Of a stretch of DNA of 64,000 nt, positions 9,984 through 21,487 are shown piece by piece. Each line of letters opens with the position of its first letter. Positions within the stretch are counted from its first letter, which is position 1. Source of the stretch: Pseudomonas multiresinivorans (GTDB taxonomy: Bacteria > Pseudomonadota > Gammaproteobacteria > Pseudomonadales > Pseudomonadaceae); the NCBI RefSeq assembly GCF_012971725.1, contig NZ_CP048833.1, positions 2,480,001 to 2,544,000 of the forward strand. Direction: 5' to 3'. The notes under the pieces are model-generated. The model was not told the origin of the DNA and made no database searches. It worked only from the letters and a program-made list of their open reading frames with translations. The position numbers were made by a program, and so were the translations under genes.

Positions 9984-11342
9984 GTGAGCACCAATCTTCT
10001 GTTCGACGCCTACTTCACCCAGCCTGCCATGCGCGCGATCTTCAGCGACCACGGCCGGGTGCAGGGCATGCTCGACTTCGAGGCCGCTTTGGCCCGTGCC
10101 GAGGCCCGCGTGGGCATGATCCCGGTGAGCGCGGTGGCGCCCATCGCTGCTGCCTGCCGCGCCGAACTCTATGATTTTGATGCTCTGGCCCAGGCCATCT
10201 GCAGCGCCGGCAACTCCGCCATCCCGTTGGTGAAGGCGCTGGGCAAACGCATCGCCGCCGAGGACGCCGAGGCCGAGCGCTACGTGCATCTTGGCGCCAC
10301 CAGCCAGGACGCCATGGACTCCGGGCTGGTACTGCAACTGCGTGCCGCCATCGAACTGCTGGAAAGCGACCTTGCCCAGCTGGCCGACGCGCTCGCCGTT
10401 CAAGCACAAGCCCACGCCGGTACGCCCATGGTGGGCCGCACCTGGCTGCAGCACGCCACGCCGGTCACCCTCGGCATGAAGATCGCTGGCTGGCTGGGTG
10501 CGATCACCCGTCATCGCCAGCGCCTGAACGAGCTCAAACCGCGCCTGCTGTGCCTACAGTTCGGCGGCGCTTCCGGCAGCCTTGCCGCCCTTGGCGAACA
10601 CGGCTTTGCCGTGGCCGAAGCGCTGGCGGAAGAACTGAACCTGCAACTCCCCGAACAACCCTGGCATACCCAGCGCGACCGGCTGGTGGAGTTTGCCAGC
10701 CTGCTCGGCCTGATCGCCGGCAGCCTCGGCAAGCTCGGCCGCGACCTCAGCCTGCTGATGCAGACCGAGGCCGGCGAAGTCTTCGAGCCATCCGCACCGG
10801 GCAAGGGCGGTTCCTCCACCATGCCGCACAAGCGCAATCCGGTGGGTGCTGCGGTGCTGATCGGCGCGGCCACCCGCGCGCCGGGATTGGTCTCGACGCT
10901 GTTCTCCGCCATGCCGCAGGAGCACGAACGCAGCCTCGGCCTGTGGCACGCCGAATGGGAAAGCCTGCCGGAGCTGTGCTGTCTGGTTTCAGGCGCGTTG
11001 CAGCAGGCGCTGCTCCTGGTGCCGGGCCTGGAGGTCGACGCCGAGCGCATGCTGGCGAACCTCGACCTCACCCGTGGTCTGGTGCTCGCCGAAGCGGTGA
11101 GCATCGCCCTGGCCCGGCGCATCGGCCGCGATGCCTCCCATCATCTGGTGGAGCAATGCTGCAAGCAGGCGGTGAAGGAGGGCGCGCACCTGCGCACGGT
11201 GCTCGGTGCCAACGCCGAAGTCGTCGCCCAACTGAATGCCGAGGAACTGGATCGTCTGCTCGATCCCGTCCATTACCTGGGCCAGGCGCGCCGCTGGGTC
11301 GAACGCGCTCTGGCCGAACACCAAGAACTGTCTTTGCGATAA
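9984..11342 (+). CDS. pcaB: 3-carboxy-cis,cis-muconate cycloisomerase PcaB
   Basis: 452-residue fumarase/aspartase-superfamily enzyme of the protocatechuate branch, making 4-carboxymuconolactone. The signature GGSSTMPHKRNP is intact, as are the LGATSQDAMDSG and WLQHATPVTLG regions. It is followed after 21 bp by pcaD and then pcaC, the standard pcaBDC order. CCGGAGCC precedes the ATG. The ring-cleavage genes pcaGH that feed it are not in the window. Confidence 0.95.
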   Translation: MSTNLLFDAYFTQPAMRAIFSDHGRVQGMLDFEAALARAEARVGMIPVSAVAPIAAACRAELYDFDALAQAICSAGNSAIPLVKALGKRIAAEDAEAERYVHLGATSQDAMDSGLVLQLRAAIELLESDLAQLADALAVQAQAHAGTPMVGRTWLQHATPVTLGMKIAGWLGAITRHRQRLNELKPRLLCLQFGGASGSLAALGEHGFAVAEALAEELNLQLPEQPWHTQRDRLVEFASLLGLIAGSLGKLGRDLSLLMQTEAGEVFEPSAPGKGGSSTMPHKRNPVGAAVLIGAATRAPGLVSTLFSAMPQEHERSLGLWHAEWESLPELCCLVSGALQQALLLVPGLEVDAERMLANLDLTRGLVLAEAVSIALARRIGRDASHHLVEQCCKQAVKEGAHLRTVLGANAEVVAQLNAEELDRLLDPVHYLGQARRWVERALAEHQELSLR

Positions 11343-11363
11343 CAGTCGCGATAGGAGCTTTGC

Positions 11364-12152
11364 ATGCCTGCCGTACGTCTCGCCGATGGCGACCTGAACT
11401 ACCAACTGAACGGCCCGGCCGGTGCGCCGGTGCTGGTACTGTCCAACTCCCTGGGCACCGACCTGCACATGTGGGACGCGCAGGTCGCGGCCTTCACCGA
11501 ACACTTCCGCGTGCTGCGCTATGACACCCGTGGTCACGGCGCTTCGCTGGTCACGACCGGCCCCTACAGCATCGAGCAGAATGGCCGCGACGTGCTGGCG
11601 CTGCTGGACGCGCTGGGCATCCCGCGTGCGCACTTCTGCGGCCTGTCCATGGGCGGCCTGATCGGCCAGTGGCTGGGCATCCATGCGCCGGAGCGCGTCG
11701 AGCGGCTGGTGCTGTGCAACACCGCCGCCAAGATCGGTACGCCCGAGGTGTGGAATCCGCGCATCGACACCGTGCTCAGCGGTGGAGCCGAGGCGATGCG
11801 CAACCTGCGCGATGCCTCCATCTCGCGCTGGTTCACTGCCGATTTCGCCGAGGCCGAGCCGGGCAAGGTCGAGGCCATCGTCGGCATGCTGGCGCAGACC
11901 TCGCCGGAAGGCTACGCGGCCAACTGCGCCGCCGTACGCGACGCTGATTTCCGTGGCGAGATCGGTGCGATCAGCGCGCCGACCCTGGTGGTCTGTGGCG
12001 CCGCCGACCCGGTGACCACCACCGAGGACGGCCGCTTCCTGCAGGCGCGCATTCCCGGCGCCGAGCTGGTGGAGTTCCGCGCCGCGCACCTGTCCAATGT
12101 GCAGGCCGGCGATGCCTTCAGCCAGCGCGTGCTTTCCTTCCTGCGCGCGTAA
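11364..12152 (+). CDS. pcaD: 3-oxoadipate enol-lactonase PcaD
   Basis: 262-residue alpha/beta hydrolase where the catechol and protocatechuate branches merge, hydrolysing 3-oxoadipate enol-lactone to 3-oxoadipate. The nucleophile Ser95 is in CGLSMGG, the acid in CGAADPVT and the histidine in FRAAHLSN. AGGAGC precedes the ATG. The product is the substrate of pcaIJ upstream. Confidence 0.94.
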   Translation: MPAVRLADGDLNYQLNGPAGAPVLVLSNSLGTDLHMWDAQVAAFTEHFRVLRYDTRGHGASLVTTGPYSIEQNGRDVLALLDALGIPRAHFCGLSMGGLIGQWLGIHAPERVERLVLCNTAAKIGTPEVWNPRIDTVLSGGAEAMRNLRDASISRWFTADFAEAEPGKVEAIVGMLAQTSPEGYAANCAAVRDADFRGEIGAISAPTLVVCGAADPVTTTEDGRFLQARIPGAELVEFRAAHLSNVQAGDAFSQRVLSFLRA

Positions 12153-12167
12153 TTGCTTTTGCTTTTC

Positions 12168-12236
12168 GTAGGAGCGAGCTTGCTCGCGAACAAGCCCCGC
12201 TGCGGGGTCCAGGTTCGCGAGCAAGCTCGCTCCAAC
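12168..12236. repeat. REP-like inverted pair, family A, one arm worn
   Basis: Copies at 12168-12191 and (reverse) 12213-12236; the second ends CTCCAAC instead of CTCCTAC. It sits between pcaD and pcaC, inside a transcription unit. Confidence 0.88.
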
Positions 12237-12256
12237 AGGTTCCGATGGGAGTTGAG

Positions 12257-12652
12257 ATGGACGAAAAAGAACGCTACGAAGCCGGCATGCAGGTGCGCCG
12301 CGCGGTGCTGGGCGATGCCCACGTCGACCGTAGCCTGCAGAAGCGCAACGCCTTCAACGAAGAGTTCCAGGAAATGATCACCCGCCATGCCTGGGGTGAC
12401 ATCTGGACCCGCCCCGGCCTGCCGCGCCACACCCGCAGCCTGATCACCATCGCCATGCTGATCGGCATGAACCGCGAGGGTGAACTCAAGCTGCACCTGC
12501 GCGCCGCGCGCAACAATGGCGTGACCCGCGAGGAGATCAAGGAAGTGCTGCTGCAGAGCGCGATCTACTGCGGCATCCCCGCCGCCAACGCCACCTTCCA
12601 CCTCGCCGAGGCGGTGTGGGACGAGCTTGGTACCGAGTCGCTGGACGAGTAA
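12257..12652 (+). CDS. pcaC: 4-carboxymuconolactone decarboxylase PcaC
   Basis: 131-residue CMD/AhpD-like protein, decarboxylating 4-carboxymuconolactone to 3-oxoadipate enol-lactone. The segments ERYEAGMQVRRAVLGDAHVD and FQEMITRHAWGDIWTRPGL are characteristic of PcaC. An in-frame ATG at 12245 exists, but GGGAG at 12246-12250 sits correctly before 12257, which also gives the usual length. It ends the pca series. Confidence 0.95.
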   Translation: MDEKERYEAGMQVRRAVLGDAHVDRSLQKRNAFNEEFQEMITRHAWGDIWTRPGLPRHTRSLITIAMLIGMNREGELKLHLRAARNNGVTREEIKEVLLQSAIYCGIPAANATFHLAEAVWDELGTESLDE

Positions 12653-12667
12653 CCCGTTACGGGTTCG

Positions 12668-12832
12668 ATGGGTATCGCTTCGCTCCACCCATCCTACACA
12701 GCGGCCTCCGGACCACGCATCCGGAGGTCTGCCTGCTTCTGTATGAGCGCCCAATGGGCCGGCCCCGCTGCTCCTATAGTAAATGCCGTGGGGTGGGCAC
12801 TCGTAGGATGGGTGGAGCGAAGCGATACCCAT
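12668..12832. repeat. REP-like elements, family C, in pcaC-aacS gap
   Basis: A reverse copy at 12668-12697 (ATGGGTATCGCTTCGCTCC...) and a direct copy at 12803-12832 (GTAGGATGGGTGGAGCGAAG...), about 105 bp apart. They occupy the gap between two convergent transcription units. Confidence 0.85.
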
Positions 12833-12857
12833 GCTGTGCCTCTACCCAATCACCGGT

Positions 12858-14813
<1,956 letters not shown>

Positions 14814-14908
14814 CGACTACGACTCCAGCTGATTCGTGTGGGGCACAAAGCACCGCCGACGAACGGTGCCCGCGCATCATGTCACGAAGCGCCGCAGGAA
14901 CCCTCAAG

Positions 14909-15679
14909 TCACTGGGCGACCCAGCCGCCATCCATGTTCCAGGCGGCGCCGCGGACCTGGGCGGCAGCTTCAGAACACAAGAATAGCGCCAGCTCGCCGA
15001 GCTGTTCGGCGGTGACGAAGTCCAGCGACGGCTGCTTCTCCGCCAGCAGGTCGTGGCGCGCCTGTTCGGGGCTGGCGCCGGCGGCGATGCGCGCGTCGAT
15101 CTGCTGCTGCACCAGTGGCGTCAGCACCCAGCCGGGGCAGATGGCGTTGCAGGTAATGCCGGTGGTGGCGGTTTCCAGGGCGGTGGTCTTGGTCAGGCCG
15201 ATCACTCCGTGTTTGGCGGCCACGTAGGCGCTCTTGCCGGCCGAGGCGACCAGGCCGTGGGTCGAGGCGATGTTGAGGATGCGCCCCCAGCCGCGCTGGC
15301 GCATGCCCGGCAGCGCCAGCCGGGTGGTGTGGAACACCGAGGAGAGGTTGATGGCGATGATCGCGTTCCAGCGCTCCACGGGGAAATCCTCCAGGGCCGC
15401 GACGTGTTGGATGCCGGCGTTGTTGACCAGGATGTCGAGGCCGCCGAATTCGCGCTCGACGTAGGCGATCATCTCGGCGATCTGCTCGGGTTGCGCCATG
15501 TCCGCGCCGTGGTGGCCGATGCGCGTGCCGTGCACCGACAGCTCGCGCACGGCCGCGTCGATGTCGCCGAAGCCGTTGACCACCACATTGGCGCCCGCCT
15601 GCGCGAGGCGCGCAGCGATGCCCAGACCGATGCCGCTGGTGGAGCCGGTGACCAGTGCGGTCTTGCCCTTGAGTGTCAT
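14909..15679 (-). CDS. bdhA: D-3-hydroxybutyrate dehydrogenase
   Basis: 256-residue short-chain dehydrogenase, oxidising 3-hydroxybutyrate to acetoacetate with NAD+. The cofactor motif TGSTSGIG is at residues 11-18, NNAG at 86-89 and the catalytic Ser139, Tyr152 and Lys156 in IASTHG and YVAAKHG. The segment STHGLVAS is typical of bacterial 3-hydroxybutyrate dehydrogenases. A GGAGAT ribosome-binding site precedes the ATG. It lies between the permease and acetoacetyl-CoA synthetase on the same strand. Confidence 0.93.
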   Translation of the reverse strand: MTLKGKTALVTGSTSGIGLGIAARLAQAGANVVVNGFGDIDAAVRELSVHGTRIGHHGADMAQPEQIAEMIAYVEREFGGLDILVNNAGIQHVAALEDFPVERWNAIIAINLSSVFHTTRLALPGMRQRGWGRILNIASTHGLVASAGKSAYVAAKHGVIGLTKTTALETATTGITCNAICPGWVLTPLVQQQIDARIAAGASPEQARHDLLAEKQPSLDFVTAEQLGELALFLCSEAAAQVRGAAWNMDGGWVAQ

Positions 15680-15737
15680 GCAAATCTCCTCTGGATCGAG
15701 GCGGTCGCCGCTCGACGACCGCTTGAAAACAACCGGT

Positions 15738-17129
15738 TTATACGATTCCGGTGGCGTAGAAGGTCCCTATCACCACGAACACCGCGAGGGTCTTGATCAG
15801 GGTGATGGCGAAGATGTCCTTGTAGGCTTCGCGGTGGGTCAGGCCGGTGACCGCGAGCAGGGTGATCACCGCGCCGTTGTGCGGCAGGGTGTCCATGCCA
15901 CCGGACGCCATGGCCGCGACCCGGTGCAGCACCTCCAGCGGGATGTTGGCGGCGTGCGCGGCGGCGATGAACTGCTCGGACATGGCCGCCAGGGCGATGC
16001 TCATGCCACCCGACGCCGAGCCGGTGATGCCGGCCAGGGTGGTGACGGTGATGGCCTCGTTGATCAGCGGATCGGGAATCTTCTTCAGTGCGTCGGCCAG
16101 TACCAGGAAGCCCGGCAAGGATGCGATCACCGCGCCGAAGCCGTATTCCGAGGCGGTGTTCATGGCCGCCAGCAGCGCGCCGGAAACAGCGGTCTTGCTG
16201 CCCTCGGCGATCTTGCTGCGGATCACCGCGAAGCTCGTGACCAACACCAGCAGGATGCCCAGCAGCAGCGCCGCCTGCACCGCCCAGATGCCGGTCAGCT
16301 TGGCCACGTCGCTGGCCACCGGCGCGGCCATGCCGGCCAGTTGCAGGCTGTGGGTCTTGCCGTAGACCTGGGGAATCCAGTGGGTGAACAGCAGGTTGGC
16401 GACGCCCACCAGCACCAGCGGCGAGAGCGCCAGCAGCGGGTTGGGTAACTTCATGTCGTCGGCGGTTTCCGGCTCGTTGCGCAGTTCGTTGCCGTAGCCT
16501 TCACCGGCGGCGCGCGCCTTGCCGGCCTGGCGGCGGAGGAACAGCATGCCCACGGCGAACACGAACAGGCTACCGATCACGCCCAGCCAGGGCGCGGCCC
16601 AGCCGGTGGTGTTGAAGAAGGCAGTGGGGATGATGTTCTGGATCTGCGGCGTGCCGGGCAGGGCGTCCATGGTGAAGCTGAACGCGCCCAGGGCGATGGT
16701 TGCCGGGATCAGCCGCTTGGGGATGTTGCTCTGGCGGAACATCTCGGCGGCGAACGGGTAGACCGCGAACACCACCACGAACAGCGACACGCCGCCGTAG
16801 GTGAGCAAGGCGCAGACCAGCACGATCACCAGCATCGCCTGGCTGGTGCCGAGCAGGCGGATGGCCGCGGAGACGATGGAGCGGGAGAAGCCCGACAGCT
16901 CGATCAGCTTGCCGAACACCGCGCCGAGCAGGAACACCGGGAAGTAGAGTTTGACGAAGCCGACCATCTTCTCCATGAACACCCCGGTGAAGGCCGGGGC
17001 GACGGCGGAAGGATCGGTCAGCAGCACCGCCAGCAGTGCGGCGATGGGGGCGAAGAGGATCACGCTGTAGCCGCGGTAGGCGGCGAGCATCAGCAGGGCG
17101 AGGGCCGCTAGGGCGATGACCACGCTCAT
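15738..17129 (-). CDS. GntP-family permease, probable 3-hydroxybutyrate transporter
   Basis: 463-residue inner-membrane protein with about 12 hydrophobic helices and the GntP/gluconate permease pattern (TYGGVSLFVVVFAVYPFA; GSASGGMSIAL; MASGGMDTLPHNGAV). It precedes bdhA by 58 bp. In P. aeruginosa the equivalent gene lies next to bdhA and is taken to import 3-hydroxybutyrate. Family membership is clear; the substrate is inferred from context. Confidence 0.85.
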   Translation of the reverse strand: MSVVIALAALALLMLAAYRGYSVILFAPIAALLAVLLTDPSAVAPAFTGVFMEKMVGFVKLYFPVFLLGAVFGKLIELSGFSRSIVSAAIRLLGTSQAMLVIVLVCALLTYGGVSLFVVVFAVYPFAAEMFRQSNIPKRLIPATIALGAFSFTMDALPGTPQIQNIIPTAFFNTTGWAAPWLGVIGSLFVFAVGMLFLRRQAGKARAAGEGYGNELRNEPETADDMKLPNPLLALSPLVLVGVANLLFTHWIPQVYGKTHSLQLAGMAAPVASDVAKLTGIWAVQAALLLGILLVLVTSFAVIRSKIAEGSKTAVSGALLAAMNTASEYGFGAVIASLPGFLVLADALKKIPDPLINEAITVTTLAGITGSASGGMSIALAAMSEQFIAAAHAANIPLEVLHRVAAMASGGMDTLPHNGAVITLLAVTGLTHREAYKDIFAITLIKTLAVFVVIGTFYATGIV

Positions 17130-17207
17130 CGAAGTATCTCCAGTTGTCGCGCGGCCAGGAGCCGCGCGTCGTTCTTGTTGTAGTGGGGGCGAGTGACGAT
17201 CAGTGGG

Positions 17208-18458
17208 TTACCAGAGCGGCAGCACGTAGCTGAGGATCAGGCGGTTCTCGTCCAGGTCGTTGCCGAAGTGGCTGGAGCGCACCGTCGCATTGCGCCACTT
17301 CACGCCGACGTTCTTCAGCGGGCCGCTCTGCACCACGTAGCCGATGTCGGTGTCGCGCTCCCATTCCTTGCCTTCGGGCTTGCCCGCGCCCAGTTCGATG
17401 CTGTCGCCGGATAGGTAGCGCGTCATGAAGGTCAGGCCCGGCACGCCCAGGGCGGCGAAGTCGTAGTCGTAACGCGCCTGCCAGGACTTCTCGTCGCGGT
17501 TGGCGAAGTCGCCGATCTGCACGAAGTTGACCAGGAAGGCGTCGGTGCCGCCGATGTAGGCGAAACCGGTGTCGCCGCTCATCTTCTGGTAGCCGGCGCC
17601 GAAGCCATGGCCGCCCAGGGTGTAGCTGAGCATGGCGCCGAAGGCGCGGTTGTCGACGTTGCTGTGGCCGTCGTCGTCGGAGCGCGCATAGCGCAGGTCG
17701 GTCTTCAGCGATTGGCCGGCGGCGATCGGCAGCACGTGCACCAAGTTGACGATGTGCTGGTCGTAGAGCCCGTCGAGCTTGGCGTAGCTGTAGCCGGTGG
17801 TCAGCTGTGGCGTCCACTTGTAGCTCAGGCCGGCGAAGTCGAACTGGTCGCTGCTGTCGGTGGCGACGATGCCGCGCGCGCTGCCGCTGGTGACGGTCAT
17901 GTCTTCGCGGTTGGACGAATCGCGCTGGCTCACCTGGCGCAGGCGACCGCCGTCGAAGGTCAGGCCGGCGAACTCGGCGGAGTTCAGGTGCGCGCCTTCG
18001 AAGGTCTGCGGAAGCAGGCGCGAATCGTTGGCCAGCACGGTGGGCAGCTTGGGCAGCAGGGTGCCGATCTTCAGGGTGCTCTTGGAGGCGCGCAGCTTGG
18101 CGGTCAGGCCCAGTTCGCTGTAGTCGTCCGGCGCGCCGTTGACCTTGTCCTTGTCCCGCGGCAGCAGCCCGGAGCCGGCACGGTCGGGGCTGGAATCCAG
18201 CCTTAGGCCGAGTAAACCGATAGCGTCCACACCCACGCCGATGGTGCCTTCGGTGTAGCCGGATTCGTAGCGCAGCAGGAAGCCCTGCGCCCACTCTTCC
18301 TGCTTGGACTGCGCGGCGTTGTCCTGGCGGAAGTCGCGGTTGAAGTAGAAGTTGCGCAGCTCGACGCTGGCCTTGCTGTCGGCAAGGAATTCGGCGAAGG
18401 CATGGGGCGAAAGGGCGAGGGTGGAACCGAGGGCGGTGATGACGGCGGTACGGCTCAT
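17208..18458 (-). CDS. OprD-family outer-membrane porin
   Basis: 416-residue protein with a signal peptide cleaved after about residue 22 (SPHAFA), then FLADSKASVELRNFYFNRDF, the diagnostic N-terminus of the OprD/Occ family. The C-terminus LILSYVLPLW is a beta-barrel end with an aromatic last residue. Occ porins give specific uptake of small carboxylates or amino acids. Its place at the head of the permease-bdhA-synthetase unit suggests 3-hydroxybutyrate or related short hydroxy acids. No porin lies at this spot in the P. aeruginosa cluster as I recall it. Confidence 0.88.
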   Translation of the reverse strand: MSRTAVITALGSTLALSPHAFAEFLADSKASVELRNFYFNRDFRQDNAAQSKQEEWAQGFLLRYESGYTEGTIGVGVDAIGLLGLRLDSSPDRAGSGLLPRDKDKVNGAPDDYSELGLTAKLRASKSTLKIGTLLPKLPTVLANDSRLLPQTFEGAHLNSAEFAGLTFDGGRLRQVSQRDSSNREDMTVTSGSARGIVATDSSDQFDFAGLSYKWTPQLTTGYSYAKLDGLYDQHIVNLVHVLPIAAGQSLKTDLRYARSDDDGHSNVDNRAFGAMLSYTLGGHGFGAGYQKMSGDTGFAYIGGTDAFLVNFVQIGDFANRDEKSWQARYDYDFAALGVPGLTFMTRYLSGDSIELGAGKPEGKEWERDTDIGYVVQSGPLKNVGVKWRNATVRSSHFGNDLDENRLILSYVLPLW

Positions 18459-18590
18459 CAGGTGATCTCCTGGCGCGGCGCCGTGTGCGAAGCGGGACTA
18501 GCCGTGGTGTCCGCTGGGGTTTGTTCGCGTTCGGGCAGCATTGATTGTTGTTATGTCGGCTGTGCGGACGAAGGCCGCGAGAGGCGACAT

Positions 18591-18606
18591 AGCCAGGACC
18601 GTGCCA
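18591..18606 (-). promoter_or_regulatory. Sigma-54 promoter of the porin-permease-bdhA unit
   Basis: On the minus strand TGGCACG-GTCC-TGGCT, with GG and GC separated by exactly 10 bases, one mismatch from TGGCACG-N4-TTGCW. It lies about 130 bp before the porin start. The adjacent upstream gene is a sigma-54 activator. Confidence 0.75.
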
Positions 18607-18668
18607 GGATTGTAACTATTTGATTTTTAAGTCTTATTTCGAGAATGGCGCCGATGGGGAGAGCCTTT

Positions 18669-18688
18669 TTGTCTCTGGTTGGAGACAA
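18669..18688. promoter_or_regulatory. Enhancer-type dyad 1
   Basis: Perfect inverted repeat TTGTCTC-TGGTTG-GAGACAA, centred about 80 bp upstream of the sigma-54 promoter. A likely binding site for the neighbouring activator. Confidence 0.65.
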
Positions 18689-18739
18689 GGCGCAAGATTG
18701 ATTCGCCAGGAGGCCGTTGATCAAGCGGCAGGATGCCGT

Positions 18740-18755
18740 GTCTCTATTTTGAGAC
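18740..18755. promoter_or_regulatory. Enhancer-type dyad 2
   Basis: Inverted repeat GTCTC-TATTTT-GAGAC, the same arms and spacer length as dyad 1 and 69 bp away centre to centre. An extra TTGTCTC half-site follows at 18757-18763, directly beside the stop codon of the activator gene. Confidence 0.65.
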
Positions 18756-18766
18756 TTGTCTCTCTT

Positions 18767-20191
<1,425 letters not shown>

Positions 20192-20250
20192 GGGCGGGCC
20201 GTGCGCGCGGAGGGCAGAGGGCGCACTGTACCGGGATGTGGGTGCTCTTT

Positions 20251-20331
20251 GTAGGAGAGAGGGGGGCGCCTAGTCCTTGCTCGCGAACATTCTCCGCAGC
20301 GGGGGCGGTTCGCGAGCAAGCTCGCTCCTAC
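20251..20331. repeat. Variant REP (with CTAG insert) plus family A arm
   Basis: 20251-20288 begins GTAGGAGAGAG and ends TTGCTCGCGAAC like family A but has GGGGGCGCCTAGTC in the middle. It is paired with a normal reverse copy at 20308-20331. The same variant is at 25970-26007 and is the insertion target of the IS at 50085. Confidence 0.85.
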
Positions 20332-20349
20332 AGGTCCGGGTAGGTTGCC

Positions 20350-21252
20350 TCAGCGTTTGGACAACTGCGCCTTGGCCACCCGCGAGCCATTGGGCTTGTC
20401 GAGCACGGCGCAGATGCGCTGGCCGGCGTCGATCAGCTTGCCCAGGTCGATGCCGGTGTGGATGCCCAGGCCGTTGAGCAGGTAGAGCACGTCTTCGGTG
20501 GCGACGTTGCCGGTGGCGCCCTTGGCATAGGGGCAACCGCCGAGGCCGGCGACCGAGCTGTCGAACACCGCGATGCCTTCCAGCAGGCTGGCGTAGATGT
20601 TCGCCGTGGCCTGGCCGTAGGTGTCGTGGAAGTGCCCGGCCAGTTGCGCGCGCGGCACGCGTTGGCCGACGACCTCGAACATGTGCCGGGTGGCGCCGGC
20701 GGTGCCGACGCCAATGGTGTCGCCCAGGGACACTTCGTAGCAGCCCATGGCGTGCAGCTCCTCGGCGACGGCGGCGACCTGCGCCACGTCCACCTCACCC
20801 TGGTAGGGACAGCCGAGCACACAGGAGACGTAGCCGCGCACGCGTACGCCGTGCTGACGGGCCGCTTCCATCACCGGGATGAAGCGCTCCAGGCTCTCCT
20901 TGATCGAGCAGTTGATGTTCTTCTGCGAGAAGGCCTCGGAGGCGGCGGCGAACACCGCGACTTCCTTCACCTGAGATTCCAGCGCGGCCTCGAAGCCCTT
21001 GAGGTTCGGCGCCAGCGCGGCGTAGGTGACGCCGGCCTTCTGCTGGATGCCGGCGAAGACTTCCGCCGAGCCGGCCATCTGCGGCACCCACTTGGGCGAG
21101 ACGAAGCTGCCGACTTCGATGTAGCCCAGGCCGGCGGCGGTGAGGTCGTCCACCAGGCGCACCTTGTCGGCGACGGCGATGGGTTGCTTCTCGTTCTGCA
21201 GGCCGTCGCGCGGGCCGACTTCGACGAGGCGGACGGATTGGGGCAGGGTCAT
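20350..21252 (-). CDS. liuE: 3-hydroxy-3-methylglutaryl-CoA lyase LiuE
   Basis: 300-residue TIM-barrel HMG-CoA lyase that splits HMG-CoA into acetoacetate and acetyl-CoA, the last step of leucine breakdown. The N-terminus VEVGPRDGLQNEK holds the catalytic Arg and Asp. The metal-binding HFHDTYGQ and the GLGGCPYAKGATGN motif, with its loop cysteine, are intact. It is the last gene of liuRABCDE and is separated from liuD by about 235 bp filled with repeats. Confidence 0.95.
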   Translation of the reverse strand: MTLPQSVRLVEVGPRDGLQNEKQPIAVADKVRLVDDLTAAGLGYIEVGSFVSPKWVPQMAGSAEVFAGIQQKAGVTYAALAPNLKGFEAALESQVKEVAVFAAASEAFSQKNINCSIKESLERFIPVMEAARQHGVRVRGYVSCVLGCPYQGEVDVAQVAAVAEELHAMGCYEVSLGDTIGVGTAGATRHMFEVVGQRVPRAQLAGHFHDTYGQATANIYASLLEGIAVFDSSVAGLGGCPYAKGATGNVATEDVLYLLNGLGIHTGIDLGKLIDAGQRICAVLDKPNGSRVAKAQLSKR

Positions 21253-21293
21253 GAATTGTCCTCTGTGGATTCGGGCGAAGGCTTTTGCTTCCT

Positions 21294-21373
21294 GTAGGAG
21301 CGAGCTTGCTCGCGAACCTGCTTCACACCGGGATATCAGGGTGCAATGCGTTCGCGAGCAAGCTCGCTCCTAC
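21294..21373. repeat. REP-like inverted pair, family A
   Basis: Copies at 21294-21317 and (reverse) 21350-21373 in the liuD-liuE gap. Confidence 0.9.
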
Positions 21374-21403
21374 AAAAGTGGTTTCGGTATCAATCAGCCA
21401 AGT

Positions 21404-21476
21404 GGGGCGCATAAAGCCGAACGCTTTATCCGCCGTTGTCTCGCGGCGGATAACGCTGGCGCGTTATGCGCCCTAC
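21404..21476. repeat. REP-like element, family D
   Basis: GGGGCGCATAAAGC...GGCGGATAACGCTGG then CGTTATGCGCCCTAC, able to form a long hairpin. It directly follows the family A pair and ends 11 bp before the liuD stop. Confidence 0.8.
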
Positions 21477-21487
21477 AAAAGCCGGCG

